A stretch of DNA of 48,041 bases from Chryseobacterium gleum. Lineage in GTDB: Bacteria > Bacteroidota > Bacteroidia > Flavobacteriales_D > Crocinitomicaceae. A program made the position numbers and the translations under genes. Shown one piece after another: positions 24,735 to 35,206 of the stretch. The stretch is from assembly GCA_945888625.1 (NCBI GenBank), contig CAMDAH010000018.1:1-48041 (forward strand), in the 5' to 3' direction. Each line of letters begins with the position of its first letter. The first letter of the stretch is position 1. The notes under the pieces were generated by a model, which was given only the letters and a program-made list of their open reading frames with translations, had not been told where the DNA came from and did no database searches.

Positions 24735-26531
24735 TTAATCGTTAAGTTTTAATACTGCTAAAAATGCTTCTTGAGGAACTTCTACACGCCCTACTTGTCG
24801 CATTCTTTTTTTACCCTCTTTTTGTTTCTCTAATAATTTTCTTTTTCTAGAGATATCACCACCGTAACATTTGGCCGTAACATCTTTTCTTAATGCTTTT
24901 ATGGTTTCACGGGCAATGATTTTTGCTCCAATTGCCGCTTGAATCGGAATTTCGAACTGTTGGCGAGGGATCAACTCTTTTAATTTTATACAGATCCTTT
25001 TTCCTAAATCAAAGGCATTACTCCGATGTACTAAAGCAGAAAGCGCATCTACCTGCTCCGCATTTAACATTAAATCTAATTTTATTAAATCAGATTCTCG
25101 GTAGCCAATCGGATGATAATCAAAGGAGGCATAGCCACGAGATACAGACTTCAGTCGATCATAAAAATCAAAAACGATTTCAGCCAATGGCATTTCAAAT
25201 GAAATTTCAACTCGATCTTGGGTTAAATACACTTGGTTTTTTAACTCGCCTCGTTTTTCTATACAAAGCGTCATTATTGATCCAACGTATTCTGTTTTGG
25301 TAATAACTTGTGCCGAAATGTATGGTTCTTCAATGCGATCCATTCCAGATGGGTCAGGCAATTCAGATGGATTATTTACAATTGTCATTTTTTCAGGGTC
25401 CTTTTTCATGTAGGACTTGTAGGAAACGTTGGGAACGGTTGTTATAACAGTCATGTTGAATTCTCTTTCCAATCGCTCTTGAATAATTTCCATATGAAGC
25501 ATGCCAAGGAACCCACATCGAAACCCAAAGCCAAGGGCCTGGGAAGATTCTGGTTCAAAAATCAAGGAGGAATCATTAAGCTGTAATTTTTCCATGGAAT
25601 ACCTTAGTTCTTCATAATCCTCTGTATCCACAGGATAAATACCAGCAAAAACCATTGGTTTAACGTCTTCAAATCCTTTTATAGCGATTTCACAAGGGTT
25701 ATCAGCTCCGGTAATGGTGTCGCCGACTTTCACTTCATTCGCCTGCTTGATGCCGGATATAATATACCCAACATCTCCAGCTCGAACCTCTTTTCTAGGT
25801 GACAAATCCATTTTTAGAATCCCAATTTCATCGGCATTATAATCTCTACCAGAGTTCATAAAGCGAATTTTCTGTCCTTTTTTGATGACACCATTTCGAA
25901 TTCGATAATAGGCAATAATACCTCTAAAAGAATTAAATACAGAATCAAAAATCATGGCTTGAAGTGGCGCATTTTCATCACCTTTGGGTGCCGGAATACG
26001 ATTAATTACTGCGGCAAGTATCGCATCTACACCTAATCCAGTTTTTCCCGAGGCTTGAATAATTTCGCTTATATCACAGCCGAGTAATTCAATTATTTGG
26101 TCTGAAACCTCCTCCGGCATCGCTCCTGGCAAATCCATTTTATTCAAAATAGGAATAATTTCTAAATCGTGTTCAAGTGCCAGGTATAAATTGGAAATTG
26201 TTTGTGCTTCAATTCCTTGTGACGCATCCACAATCAACAGCGCCCCTTCACATGCGGCAATTGATCTAGAAACTTCGTATGAAAAATCGACATGTCCTGG
26301 GGTATCAATCAAATTAAGTATGTATTCAACACCGTCTCTTGAAAAATTCATTTGAATGGCGTGACTTTTAATTGTGATGCCTCTTTCTCGCTCTAAATCC
26401 ATGTCATCTAATGCCTGCGCCTTCATATCACGGTCAGATATAGTCCCTGTTGCTTGAAGAAGACGGTCAGCTAGGGTACTTTTTCCGTGGTCAATGTGCG
26501 CAATAATGCAAAAGTTTCTTATGTTTTTCAT
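24735..26531 (-). CDS. lepA: Elongation factor 4 (LepA) GTPase
   Basis: A 598-residue ribosomal GTPase acting in translation quality control or initiation. [20 protein letters not shown] contains the P-loop, then [15 protein letters not shown] switch I ([11 protein letters not shown]), [12 protein letters not shown] (G3) and NKMDLPGA (G4). The C-terminus has the LepA-specific domain ([20 protein letters not shown]) in place of the EF-G domain IV. Length and motifs are complete. It leads a four-gene operon ending with hflX, another ribosome GTPase. Confidence 0.98.
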   Translation of the reverse strand: MKNIRNFCIIAHIDHGKSTLADRLLQATGTISDRDMKAQALDDMDLERERGITIKSHAIQMNFSRDGVEYILNLIDTPGHVDFSYEVSRSIAACEGALLIVDASQGIEAQTISNLYLALEHDLEIIPILNKMDLPGAMPEEVSDQIIELLGCDISEIIQASGKTGLGVDAILAAVINRIPAPKGDENAPLQAMIFDSVFNSFRGIIAYYRIRNGVIKKGQKIRFMNSGRDYNADEIGILKMDLSPRKEVRAGDVGYIISGIKQANEVKVGDTITGADNPCEIAIKGFEDVKPMVFAGIYPVDTEDYEELRYSMEKLQLNDSSLIFEPESSQALGFGFRCGFLGMLHMEIIQERLEREFNMTVITTVPNVSYKSYMKKDPEKMTIVNNPSELPDPSGMDRIEEPYISAQVITKTEYVGSIMTLCIEKRGELKNQVYLTQDRVEISFEMPLAEIVFDFYDRLKSVSRGYASFDYHPIGYRESDLIKLDLMLNAEQVDALSALVHRSNAFDLGKRICIKLKELIPRQQFEIPIQAAIGAKIIARETIKALRKDVTAKCYGGDISRKRKLLEKQKEGKKRMRQVGRVEVPQEAFLAVLKLND

Positions 26532-26538
26532 ACAAATA

Positions 26539-26568
26539 CAAAATTACGATTAAAGCGACAAAGGGCAA
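26539..26568 (-). promoter_or_regulatory. Promoter of lepA operon with -33 and -7 boxes
   Basis: On the minus strand TTG (26568-26566), 19-base spacer, TAATTTTG (26546-26539), a full Bacteroidota promoter. The -7 box ends seven bases before the ATG at 26531, so the leader is at most a few bases. Confidence 0.7.
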
Positions 26569-26599
26569 GGTGAAATGGAATATTACTTCAATCAAGAAA

Positions 26600-28987
26600 T
26601 CAACGAATAATGTTTACATGTCCCGTCATCAGTAATTCTTGGCGGTTTTTAGGCCTGTAGCGAAGTTTCCATGTAAAAACACCGCTTTGAATAACATCTT
26701 CGTTGTATCGCCCGTCCCAAGCAAAATCTAGCGCCTCCGACTCAAATACAAGTTCGCCCCAACGATTGAAAATTTCAATTTTTATCCATTCTACGCCGAC
26801 AAAAGATCCCGAGAAAACATCATTTATTCTGTTTTCGTCCGGAATAAAGGTATTTGGAATGTAAATGTAAAATTCTTCTTGAATGGTTACAGGTTTTGTG
26901 ATCGTATCTAAGCACCCATTAATGTCTGTTGCAATCAAGGTTACATAGTATGTCCCTTCGCTGGCATAGGTGTGAACAGGATGAATATCGGTAGAGCTTG
27001 AGCCATCACCAAAAAGCCAAGCGTAGCCATAGCCGTTCTGAGTTTGATTTAAGAATGAAATGGGCAAACCTTCTGTCGTTGAGGTACTCAAAATAAGGAA
27101 GTCGGCCACTGGTTTAACAACAAGAACCTGACAAAACCCACTTACTGTGAAGGTTTGACACTCATCTGAAACAATAACTTGATATAAAGCGCTAGCTGTT
27201 GGATGTACCCATATTCCGGATGTTGTTTCTCCTGTAGAAGGCCATAAAAAATAATAGTTTCCGTAGCCGCCCAGTGCACTTGCTGAAATGAACGCGCTGT
27301 CTCCAGGGCAAATTCGAATAACAGGACTTGTATACACAACAAGAGGCATGCTCAATATGGTGTATGTAATCGTATCGGTTAATGTTGAGCCACAATTATC
27401 ACTCACCGTTACAATATAAACGCTTGTTTGAGAAGGGCTTACAACAAGGCTATCGGCAACCCCTATAATACTGTTATTGTTTATCCAAGCGTAAGTAAAT
27501 GAGCCACTACCCCCACTTGCATTAGCAAAGATTGTTTGTGGAACAAAGGGACAAATTTCGGTGATATCATCTGATACAGCTAACGATAAGGACGGATAAA
27601 CAGGCACAGTGATAGTTGCAGAGTCTGTAACGCTTTGCCCTGAACAGTTGTCGCTAACCGTAAGTGAAATAGTATTGGTTATATTTGCCATTATTGTGAC
27701 GGAACTTGTCGTGGATCCGTTGCTCCAAAGGTAAGCGTATGGGGGTACACCACCCGATAAGTTGGGCGTGACTATGATGGGGTCTCCGGGACATAATACG
27801 CTTGAATCGGGTAAAGATAATAGTAATGGAGCAATATCTTGAATCGTTAATGTGAGGAGAATAGGTGTTAAATTGCCACAAGGATCGGTAACGTTAAAAT
27901 TAATCAAAATGGTTTCTAAACCTTCTACCAGATTGTCAGGCAATGAATTTACTGTAAAAGTACTGGTGTTTTGTCCTGCAGCAAATGTAATTGTGTTGGG
28001 AATACCTGAATAATCAGTTAGGTTTTGAGCGGTTCCAGTACATTGAATTGGAATGGTTAACGCATTGTTTAGATTACCGCTTCGTTGAACGGTAACCGTT
28101 GCGGATACGCAACCTTCCGCCATCCACGAAGGGTCTGGGTAAACTTGTTGTGATAAAGTGAAGGATGCGTTAATGGGTGTTTGTGAACTTAAACTATTGG
28201 CCTCAAGAAAAATACCCGAATCCCAACTTCCGTCTCCAACGTCTGCAATAGCAATTATCAAGTGGTAGGTTTGTCCACATTGCACCTGAGAAACTGCTTC
28301 AAGTACAGTCGTGAACCCATCATATTGGATGTAGAATGGAGAGCTATTGTAGGGAGCAGTGTTTCCGTCTCCGTTGGCATTGAAATATTGGAAGTTGGTT
28401 ATCGCATTTACGTTGTTTATAGAAACCACACCGCCATTGTTCGGTAGTTGAGCTATATTTTGCATTCCTGCTATGCCAGGACCGGAAATAAAAAAACCAA
28501 ACAAATCATTGAATCCGGAATTATTTGGCGGAGCAAATTCAGGGTACTCATCGGATCCGAAAACGTATTTAAATTTGACGGTGTCTGCGAAAGGAATAAA
28601 ATCAAATTCCAGAATGGCGGCGTTGAAAGTTGGCGTGCCTCCGATTAAATTTGAAAGCAAACCAGAACCACCAACATTATTATCCATGCCACAACTTGGG
28701 AGGTTATTTGGTCCTTGCGGGCCTGACCCGTTGTTCAAAACCGTTCCTGTGGTCATAACTATCCCTTGATTTATCCCAAGATTAGTTCCAGTAGCCGAAA
28801 ATGATCCGATGGCTGAATTACTTCCATTAAACATGATGTTTGAAACAATAACGCCAGGACCAAGTAATACGTTTTGAACTAAGTTTTGAGGAGACTGACC
28901 AGTATTAGTTATCAATTGTCCGAGTACACTTGAAAAGAAAGAGAGAGAAATTAAAAGTAAAGAAAATGTTTGAAGGACTAGTTTCAT
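26600..28987 (-). CDS. Choice-of-anchor L domain protein with T9SS type B sorting domain
   Basis: A 795-residue surface or secreted protein. Signal peptide 1-23 (ending SSVLGQ). Residues about 30-255 form a choice-of-anchor L domain with GINQGIVMTTG, FDFIPFADTVKFKYVFGSDEYPEF-like signatures and IADVGDGSWDSGIFLEA. A Calx-beta-like segment (about 270-370) follows, then Ig-like repeats, a PKD domain (WLFGDGSSS near 656) and the type B sorting domain from about 704 (YIPNTFIPDENRIND, FNRWGELVFE, GHVNIIR). ATG 28987 chosen over TTG 28990. Sixty bases downstream of an ABC exporter gene; role unknown, probably adhesion or surface display. Confidence 0.87.
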   Translation of the reverse strand: MKLVLQTFSLLLISLSFFSSVLGQLITNTGQSPQNLVQNVLLGPGVIVSNIMFNGSNSAIGSFSATGTNLGINQGIVMTTGTVLNNGSGPQGPNNLPSCGMDNNVGGSGLLSNLIGGTPTFNAAILEFDFIPFADTVKFKYVFGSDEYPEFAPPNNSGFNDLFGFFISGPGIAGMQNIAQLPNNGGVVSINNVNAITNFQYFNANGDGNTAPYNSSPFYIQYDGFTTVLEAVSQVQCGQTYHLIIAIADVGDGSWDSGIFLEANSLSSQTPINASFTLSQQVYPDPSWMAEGCVSATVTVQRSGNLNNALTIPIQCTGTAQNLTDYSGIPNTITFAAGQNTSTFTVNSLPDNLVEGLETILINFNVTDPCGNLTPILLTLTIQDIAPLLLSLPDSSVLCPGDPIIVTPNLSGGVPPYAYLWSNGSTTSSVTIMANITNTISLTVSDNCSGQSVTDSATITVPVYPSLSLAVSDDITEICPFVPQTIFANASGGSGSFTYAWINNNSIIGVADSLVVSPSQTSVYIVTVSDNCGSTLTDTITYTILSMPLVVYTSPVIRICPGDSAFISASALGGYGNYYFLWPSTGETTSGIWVHPTASALYQVIVSDECQTFTVSGFCQVLVVKPVADFLILSTSTTEGLPISFLNQTQNGYGYAWLFGDGSSSTDIHPVHTYASEGTYYVTLIATDINGCLDTITKPVTIQEEFYIYIPNTFIPDENRINDVFSGSFVGVEWIKIEIFNRWGELVFESEALDFAWDGRYNEDVIQSGVFTWKLRYRPKNRQELLMTGHVNIIR

Positions 28988-29047
28988 CAATTAATCAACG
29001 TACAAGAAGGTAAAACGTTGCGAATTTTGGCATTTTTTGTAGCGATT

Positions 29048-30886
29048 TTAATGAATGCCTTGCAAGGCACAAAATTTGGTGTAAAAACCCTGTAAAGCGA
29101 GTAGTTCTTTATGGCTTCCTTTTTCAACAATTTCTCCCTTTGACAAAACAATGATCTGTTCGGCATTGATAATCGTACTGAGTCGATGTGCGATAATGAA
29201 AGTCGTTTTCCCAATCATTATTTTTTCTAAGGCTGCTTGAACCAAAAGCTCTGATTCTGTGTCAAGGGCTGAAGTGGCTTCATCTAAAATTAATAGTTTG
29301 GGGTCTAAATAAATAGCTCTCGCAATACTCAAACGTTGTTTTTGTCCTCCTGACAGCTTATTTCCTCTTTCGCCAATAATCGTTTCAAATCCGTTTTCAA
29401 GGTCCATTATGAAATCAAAAGCGTTGGCCGATTTAGCGGCTTGAATTACTTTTTCAATCGAGGGCGTATTATCACCAAAAGCAATGTTTTCTGTAACACT
29501 TGTGTTAAATAAAATTGATTCTTGCGAAACAATGCCAATCAAACTCCTAAGGGATTTGATATTGACTTCTTTTAAATTTATTCCATCAATACAGATTTCT
29601 CCTGATTCTACGTCATAAAATCTTGGGAGTAAATCCATTAGTGTTGATTTTCCACTCCCGGATTCGCCCACTATAGCAATACGACTACCTTTTTTAATGG
29701 TTAAGTTAATTGATTTTAATACACTTTCTTGTCCATATCGAAACCCCACATTTATGAATTCGATGGCATTCTCGAAGTCGTTTAAAACAACAGCGTTTTC
29801 TATTTCTATTATTTTTTCGTCTTCATTTAAAATGGCGTTGATGCGATCCAAAGAAACTTTTGCCTTGGTCATATTGGCAATAGATGAGGAGATGCCTTGA
29901 ATTGGTCGAAGCAGTTGGGAAAAGACAATGATAAAAGTCAAAAAAACCTCGCCAGTAAGCCCAGATCCTCTGTTTTCTAATATAAGCTTGCCACCAAACC
30001 AAACTAAACAAAGCATAACCATTGCTCCTAATGTTTCATTGAGCAGCGGAGACAAGTCTTTTTTTCTAAACGTTTTTGTGATTAGTTTTTGATGCTTAAT
30101 GTTAATTTTTTTAAATCCACTTAAAATAAATTGGTTGGCATTAAATGCTTTTATAATTCGTATTCCAGATAGCGCCTCTTCCATTGCCGAAAAAAGCAAC
30201 CCTGTTTGTTCTTGTCCAGATTTTGCTGTTCTTTTTAAGCTTTTCCCTATGGTTGAAATTACGAATGCCGAAATGGGCAAAAGGAACAATGAAATTAGCG
30301 TCAGTTCTGGGCTGAGGTAGAGTAAAGAAACGATATTTATGATTACGGCTATGGGCTCGCGAAATAAGAGTTCCAACATGCTTACCACACCGATTTCAAT
30401 TTCGCCAACATCGCTATTCATACGGGCCATTAAATCACCTTTTCGTTCGTTTGAATAATAAGCCAGCGGCAAAACAAGGATTTTGTCAAATAATTTATCC
30501 CGGACATCTCGCACCACTGCCATTCGTAACTGGGATTGAAACCAAACCGCACCATAGCGAAACACGTTTTTTAATAAGAAAGCAATCATTACGGTAATAC
30601 AAACAAATAAAAGCGCGTCTTTAGGATTCTCGGAAACTAAATTGTACATGGTGAAATTATACCAATCTTTGACGTAGGTAAATAAACCCAAAAACGAGTT
30701 GTCATAATTTGGGGGACTCGCTGCCACCATATCAGCTGGTTTTCTGAAAATTAATTGAAGAATCGGTATAAATAAAACGAGGGATAATAAATTAAAAACA
30801 ACAAACAAAAAGTTACACAACACAACGAGAAGTGCCACGCTCTTATACCGAAAGGTATAGGAATATATTTGTTTTAAAGCAGTCAA
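29048..30886 (-). CDS. ABC exporter (MsbA-like, fused membrane and ATPase domains)
   Basis: A 612-residue half-transporter. Six membrane helices occupy about 1-310, followed by a nucleotide-binding domain with Walker A (GESGSGKST near 408), Q-loop (IGIVSQE), signature LSGGQKQRLS (near 512) and Walker B (LLILDEATSALD), then the H-loop histidine (IIAHRLS). Such proteins export lipids, including lipid A core, or peptides; the substrate cannot be read from sequence. The start: a perfect promoter box lies at 30895-30902, so the upstream part of the longer frame is not transcribed. TTG 30886 gives MTALKQIYSY, the usual short N-terminus. Confidence 0.88.
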   Translation of the reverse strand: MTALKQIYSYTFRYKSVALLVVLCNFLFVVFNLLSLVLFIPILQLIFRKPADMVAASPPNYDNSFLGLFTYVKDWYNFTMYNLVSENPKDALLFVCITVMIAFLLKNVFRYGAVWFQSQLRMAVVRDVRDKLFDKILVLPLAYYSNERKGDLMARMNSDVGEIEIGVVSMLELLFREPIAVIINIVSLLYLSPELTLISLFLLPISAFVISTIGKSLKRTAKSGQEQTGLLFSAMEEALSGIRIIKAFNANQFILSGFKKINIKHQKLITKTFRKKDLSPLLNETLGAMVMLCLVWFGGKLILENRGSGLTGEVFLTFIIVFSQLLRPIQGISSSIANMTKAKVSLDRINAILNEDEKIIEIENAVVLNDFENAIEFINVGFRYGQESVLKSINLTIKKGSRIAIVGESGSGKSTLMDLLPRFYDVESGEICIDGINLKEVNIKSLRSLIGIVSQESILFNTSVTENIAFGDNTPSIEKVIQAAKSANAFDFIMDLENGFETIIGERGNKLSGGQKQRLSIARAIYLDPKLLILDEATSALDTESELLVQAALEKIMIGKTTFIIAHRLSTIINAEQIIVLSKGEIVEKGSHKELLALQGFYTKFCALQGIH

Positions 30887-30894
30887 TTTAGTAA

Positions 30895-30924
30895 CAAAGA
30901 TACATTTGTCTGCTAGTTTTTCAA
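30895..30924 (-). promoter_or_regulatory. Promoter of the ABC exporter gene
   Basis: Minus strand TTG (30924-30922), 19-base spacer, TATCTTTG (30902-30895). Places transcription start near 30888-30891, just before the TTG start codon. Divergent from the rbfA promoter 43 bases away. Confidence 0.7.
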
Positions 30925-30944
30925 TTAGTAGCACTGAAGTTTCT

Positions 30945-30952
30945 TAACTTTG
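30945..30952 (+). promoter_or_regulatory. -7 promoter box of rbfA, leaderless
   Basis: TAACTTTG, a perfect TAnnTTTG, is separated from the rbfA ATG by only four bases, so the transcript should begin at the start codon itself. No -33 TTG is visible at the normal distance. Confidence 0.65.
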
Positions 30953-30956
30953 TTAC

Positions 30957-31298
30957 ATGAGTAGTGTTAGACAACAAAAAATTGAAGCCGCAATCCAAGG
31001 GGAACTGGGCGTATTATTTCAGCGCCTAGCTCAAGAAATATGTTTAGGCGCAATGGTTTCTGTAACGGTAGTAAGAATTACCACAGATTTATCTATTGCC
31101 AGGTGTTATTTAAGCATTTTTGCGCACCCAAGTCCCGCGGAGGTGTTAAAATCAATTCAAACGAATCAAGGAAAAATAAGGGGCCAAATAGGTCAGCGCT
31201 TAAAAAACCTTCGAAAAATACCATCGCTTACTTTTTACATTGATGATTCCTTGGAATATGCGAGTAAAATTGAAGAATTGTTAAAAAACAAGAATTAA
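30957..31298 (+). CDS. rbfA: Ribosome-binding factor A
   Basis: A 113-residue KH-type protein that assists late maturation of the 30S subunit. Typical elements: SSVRQQKIEAAIQGELGVLF at the start, VSVTVVRITTDLSIARCYLS (the beta-strand core with DLS.A) and RKIPSLTFYIDDSLEYASKIEELL at the end. Length is normal. The stop codon overlaps the proposed ATT start of the following LolE-like gene. Confidence 0.95.
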   Translation: MSSVRQQKIEAAIQGELGVLFQRLAQEICLGAMVSVTVVRITTDLSIARCYLSIFAHPSPAEVLKSIQTNQGKIRGQIGQRLKNLRKIPSLTFYIDDSLEYASKIEELLKNKN

Positions 31299-32511
31299 AG
31301 TCCCGTTCTACATAGCGCTAAGGTATTTGTTTTCGAAAAACAAACGTCAAGCTGTAACGGTAATTACACACATATCTGTGGTGGGCATAACGGTTATTTC
31401 TGCCGCATTGATTATCGTCATGTCCTCCTTTAACGGCATCGAATCCATGATCAGTGAATTATACACGGAATTTGATCAAGGCGTAATTATTAGGCCAAGT
31501 AAAGGGAAAACAATTTTTGAAAACCAAGTCCCGTGGAAACGACTTTCTAAGATTGAAGGGATAAGGTTCATGTCAAAAGGTATTGAGGAAACGGTTATTT
31601 TGCGAAAAGAAGAAAAATGGGTGAATGCAACCATTATGGGTGTTGAAAGGCAATTTTTAAAGATGATTAAGATTAAAGAAAATGATCATTTAATTGCAGG
31701 CACACCGAACTTGCCTTCAGCTAATACGATTAGCAATGGCTTTGGGTTAATTGGCGCCGGTTTAGCAACTAATTTGGGTTTTCAGAATATAGAACACGAA
31801 GCAGAAAACGTTATTATTTATGCGCCCAAAAATAATTTACAATTAAAATTGGGTAAAAACCCATTTTTTCAAACCTCGTTTAATGTTGTGGGCATTGTAA
31901 ATTATAATAAAGAAACCAATGATGCGGTTGTTATTGCGGGTTTTGATTTCGTTAAAAGCTTACTTAATTTAGAAAACCAGCTTACACATATTTACATTCA
32001 GCCCACCCAAGGTAAAGATAACGAATCGTTAAAACGTGAAATACAAACCCTTTTGGGTGATAATTTTAGTGTAAAAACGAACGCGGAGAAAAACGAGCTT
32101 ATCTACAAAACGAGCAAAAGTGAAAAACTTATCGTTTTGATTATCTTATTTTTTATTTTCCTTTTGGCCACCTTTAATTTAGTGGCATCATTAACGATGA
32201 TTTACTTGGAAAAGAAAGTGGGCCTTGATGTGTTAAAAAGTATTGGTTTATCAAAAAAAGGTGTTTTTCGTATTTTTTTTTTAGAAGGCGTATTGATTTC
32301 TTTCAGTGGAATTCTACTTGGCATTGCATTGGGAATTGGCATTTGTCTCTTGCAAATTAATTATGCGATTGTTGTTATTCCTGGCGCTGCAATTTCCTTC
32401 CCAGTAGAACTTAAAATTTTTGAGGTTTTAGGTGTTTCGGGTTTTTTGATGCTTGTAACGACGGCTTTTTCCTTTTTCACTTCAAAATTTTTAGTGAAAG
32501 AAATTAGTTGA
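31294..32511 (+). CDS. LolE/LolC-type lipoprotein-releasing permease (FtsX family)
   Basis: About 405 residues: a first membrane helix near 25-45 (VVGITVISAALIIVMSSFNG), a large periplasmic MacB-type domain, and three helices in the C-terminal third (LIVLIILFFIFLLATFNLVAS and following), the layout of permeases that extract lipoproteins for outer-membrane transport. The open frame starting at TTG 31327 would lose the conserved N-terminal motif; reading in frame upstream gives KVPFYIALRYLFSKNK, matching the usual PFFIAxRYxFSKK. The only initiator in the right place is ATT 31294, overlapping the rbfA stop (ATTAA). No ATPase partner gene is adjacent. Confidence 0.82.
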   Translation: MKVPFYIALRYLFSKNKRQAVTVITHISVVGITVISAALIIVMSSFNGIESMISELYTEFDQGVIIRPSKGKTIFENQVPWKRLSKIEGIRFMSKGIEETVILRKEEKWVNATIMGVERQFLKMIKIKENDHLIAGTPNLPSANTISNGFGLIGAGLATNLGFQNIEHEAENVIIYAPKNNLQLKLGKNPFFQTSFNVVGIVNYNKETNDAVVIAGFDFVKSLLNLENQLTHIYIQPTQGKDNESLKREIQTLLGDNFSVKTNAEKNELIYKTSKSEKLIVLIILFFIFLLATFNLVASLTMIYLEKKVGLDVLKSIGLSKKGVFRIFFLEGVLISFSGILLGIALGIGICLLQINYAIVVIPGAAISFPVELKIFEVLGVSGFLMLVTTAFSFFTSKFLVKEIS

Positions 32512-32561
32512 TAAGGATGTTTTTTTAGCTTTTAGAGGGGAGTTATTCAAATATAAATAGT

Positions 32562-32569
32562 TACATTTG
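32562..32569 (+). promoter_or_regulatory. -7 promoter box of atpD
   Basis: TACATTTG, a perfect TAnnTTTG, ends 23 bases before the atpD ATG. The intergenic gap is 81 bases. Confidence 0.6.
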
Positions 32570-32589
32570 CACCCAAATTTAAACACTAA

Positions 32590-34095
<1,506 letters not shown>

Positions 34096-34107
34096 TTATT
34101 ATATAGT

Positions 34108-34389
34108 ATGATACTTGAGATATTTACACCAGAAGCAATTATTTTTAAAGGCGAGGTGCTTTCCGTTACGTTACCCGGATTGATGGGTGAATTTCAGTTA
34201 CTGAGTAATCACTCGGACATTATTTCTGCTTTAAAACAAGGCCAAATTAGATTTAAAAAAGCCACTGACTCAGTTGATTTTGAGGGGGAGGTTCTTATTG
34301 ACCCGGCTGACAAAAACCTTGCAACTTTTGAGATTAAAGGAGGGGTTTTAGAAATGTTGGATAACAAAGCAATCGTTCTGGCTGAATAA
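34108..34389 (+). CDS. atpC: ATP synthase F1 subunit epsilon, N-terminal domain only
   Basis: A 93-residue protein corresponding to the beta-sandwich domain of epsilon: MILEIFTPEAIIFKGEVLSVTLPG, GEFQLLSNHSDIISAL, and FEIKGGVLEMLDNKAIVLAE. The C-terminal helical hairpin that inhibits ATP hydrolysis in longer homologues (about 135 residues) is absent; the stop follows the domain directly. Twelve bases after atpD, so the two are co-transcribed. Confidence 0.93.
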   Translation: MILEIFTPEAIIFKGEVLSVTLPGLMGEFQLLSNHSDIISALKQGQIRFKKATDSVDFEGEVLIDPADKNLATFEIKGGVLEMLDNKAIVLAE

Positions 34390-34480
34390 ACGGGTTTTCG
34401 TTTTTTGCTTATTGCTTGGTTCTGCTAATATTTTTTTCAAGTAAATAGTTTCCTTACCTTAGCATATTAAAATTAATTAA

Positions 34481-35206
34481 ATGTCTTTATTAGACTTATC
34501 CAATATACCAAATCATGTCGCTATTATAATGGATGGTAATGGTCGTTGGGCGAAAGGTCAAGGGCAGAATCGTTTGTTTGGTCATGCTGCTGGTGTTGAG
34601 GCTGTTCGCGACACCTTGAAGGCAGCAAAAGAATTTGGGGTAAAATACCTTACCCTTTACGCTTTTTCTACAGAAAATTGGTCTCGTCCGCAAAGCGAAA
34701 TTGATGGCTTAATGGATTTATTAATTGATGCAATCACTTCTGAACTTGATAGTTTGGACAATAATGGCGTAAGACTATTAACTATTGGAGATATTGAAGG
34801 ACTACCAGATAATTGTAGGAAAAGCATGGAAAATGCAATTTTCAAAACAAAGGACAACAAGGGAATAACCCTTATTCTTGCGCTTAATTACAGTGCAAGG
34901 ATTGAAATAACTAAAGCATTTCAGTCAATTATAACAAATAATAAGGATATAACTAGTGAAACAATTACCCCCGCATTAATTGCTAATCACTTGTACACAA
35001 AAAGTATTCCTGATCCGGAGTTATTAATCAGAACTAGTGGGGAAAACAGGGTGAGTAATTTCATGTTGTGGCAAATTGCCTATACGGAACTTCATTTTTC
35101 TTCGATATTTTGGCCGGAATTTAGAAGAGAACATTTTATAACAGCTATTAAAGATTATCAGAATAGAGAGCGTCGATTTGGTAAAACATCAGAACAAATT
35201 CAATGA
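34481..35206 (+). CDS. uppS: Isoprenyl transferase (undecaprenyl diphosphate synthase)
   Basis: A 241-residue cis-prenyltransferase making the lipid carrier for peptidoglycan and polysaccharide. Motif 1 is HVAIIMDGNGRWAKGQG with the catalytic aspartate, followed by GHAAGVEAVRD, LYAFSTENWSRP, ALNYSARIEI and the C-terminal DPELLIRTSGENRVSNFMLW. All substrate-binding arginines are present. Its stop overlaps the bamA start as ATGA. A weak box TACCTTAG (34455-34462) may be its promoter. Confidence 0.97.
   Translation: MSLLDLSNIPNHVAIIMDGNGRWAKGQGQNRLFGHAAGVEAVRDTLKAAKEFGVKYLTLYAFSTENWSRPQSEIDGLMDLLIDAITSELDSLDNNGVRLLTIGDIEGLPDNCRKSMENAIFKTKDNKGITLILALNYSARIEITKAFQSIITNNKDITSETITPALIANHLYTKSIPDPELLIRTSGENRVSNFMLWQIAYTELHFSSIFWPEFRREHFITAIKDYQNRERRFGKTSEQIQ

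Noticed and set aside
28262..28769. Three + strand frames opposite the choice-of-anchor L gene
   Set aside because: They are shadows of a well-supported minus-strand coding region, with no motifs of their own.
30887..30934. N-terminal extension of the ABC exporter to 30934
   Set aside because: A full promoter (TTG-N19-TATCTTTG) lies inside it, and the extension resembles no exporter N-terminus.
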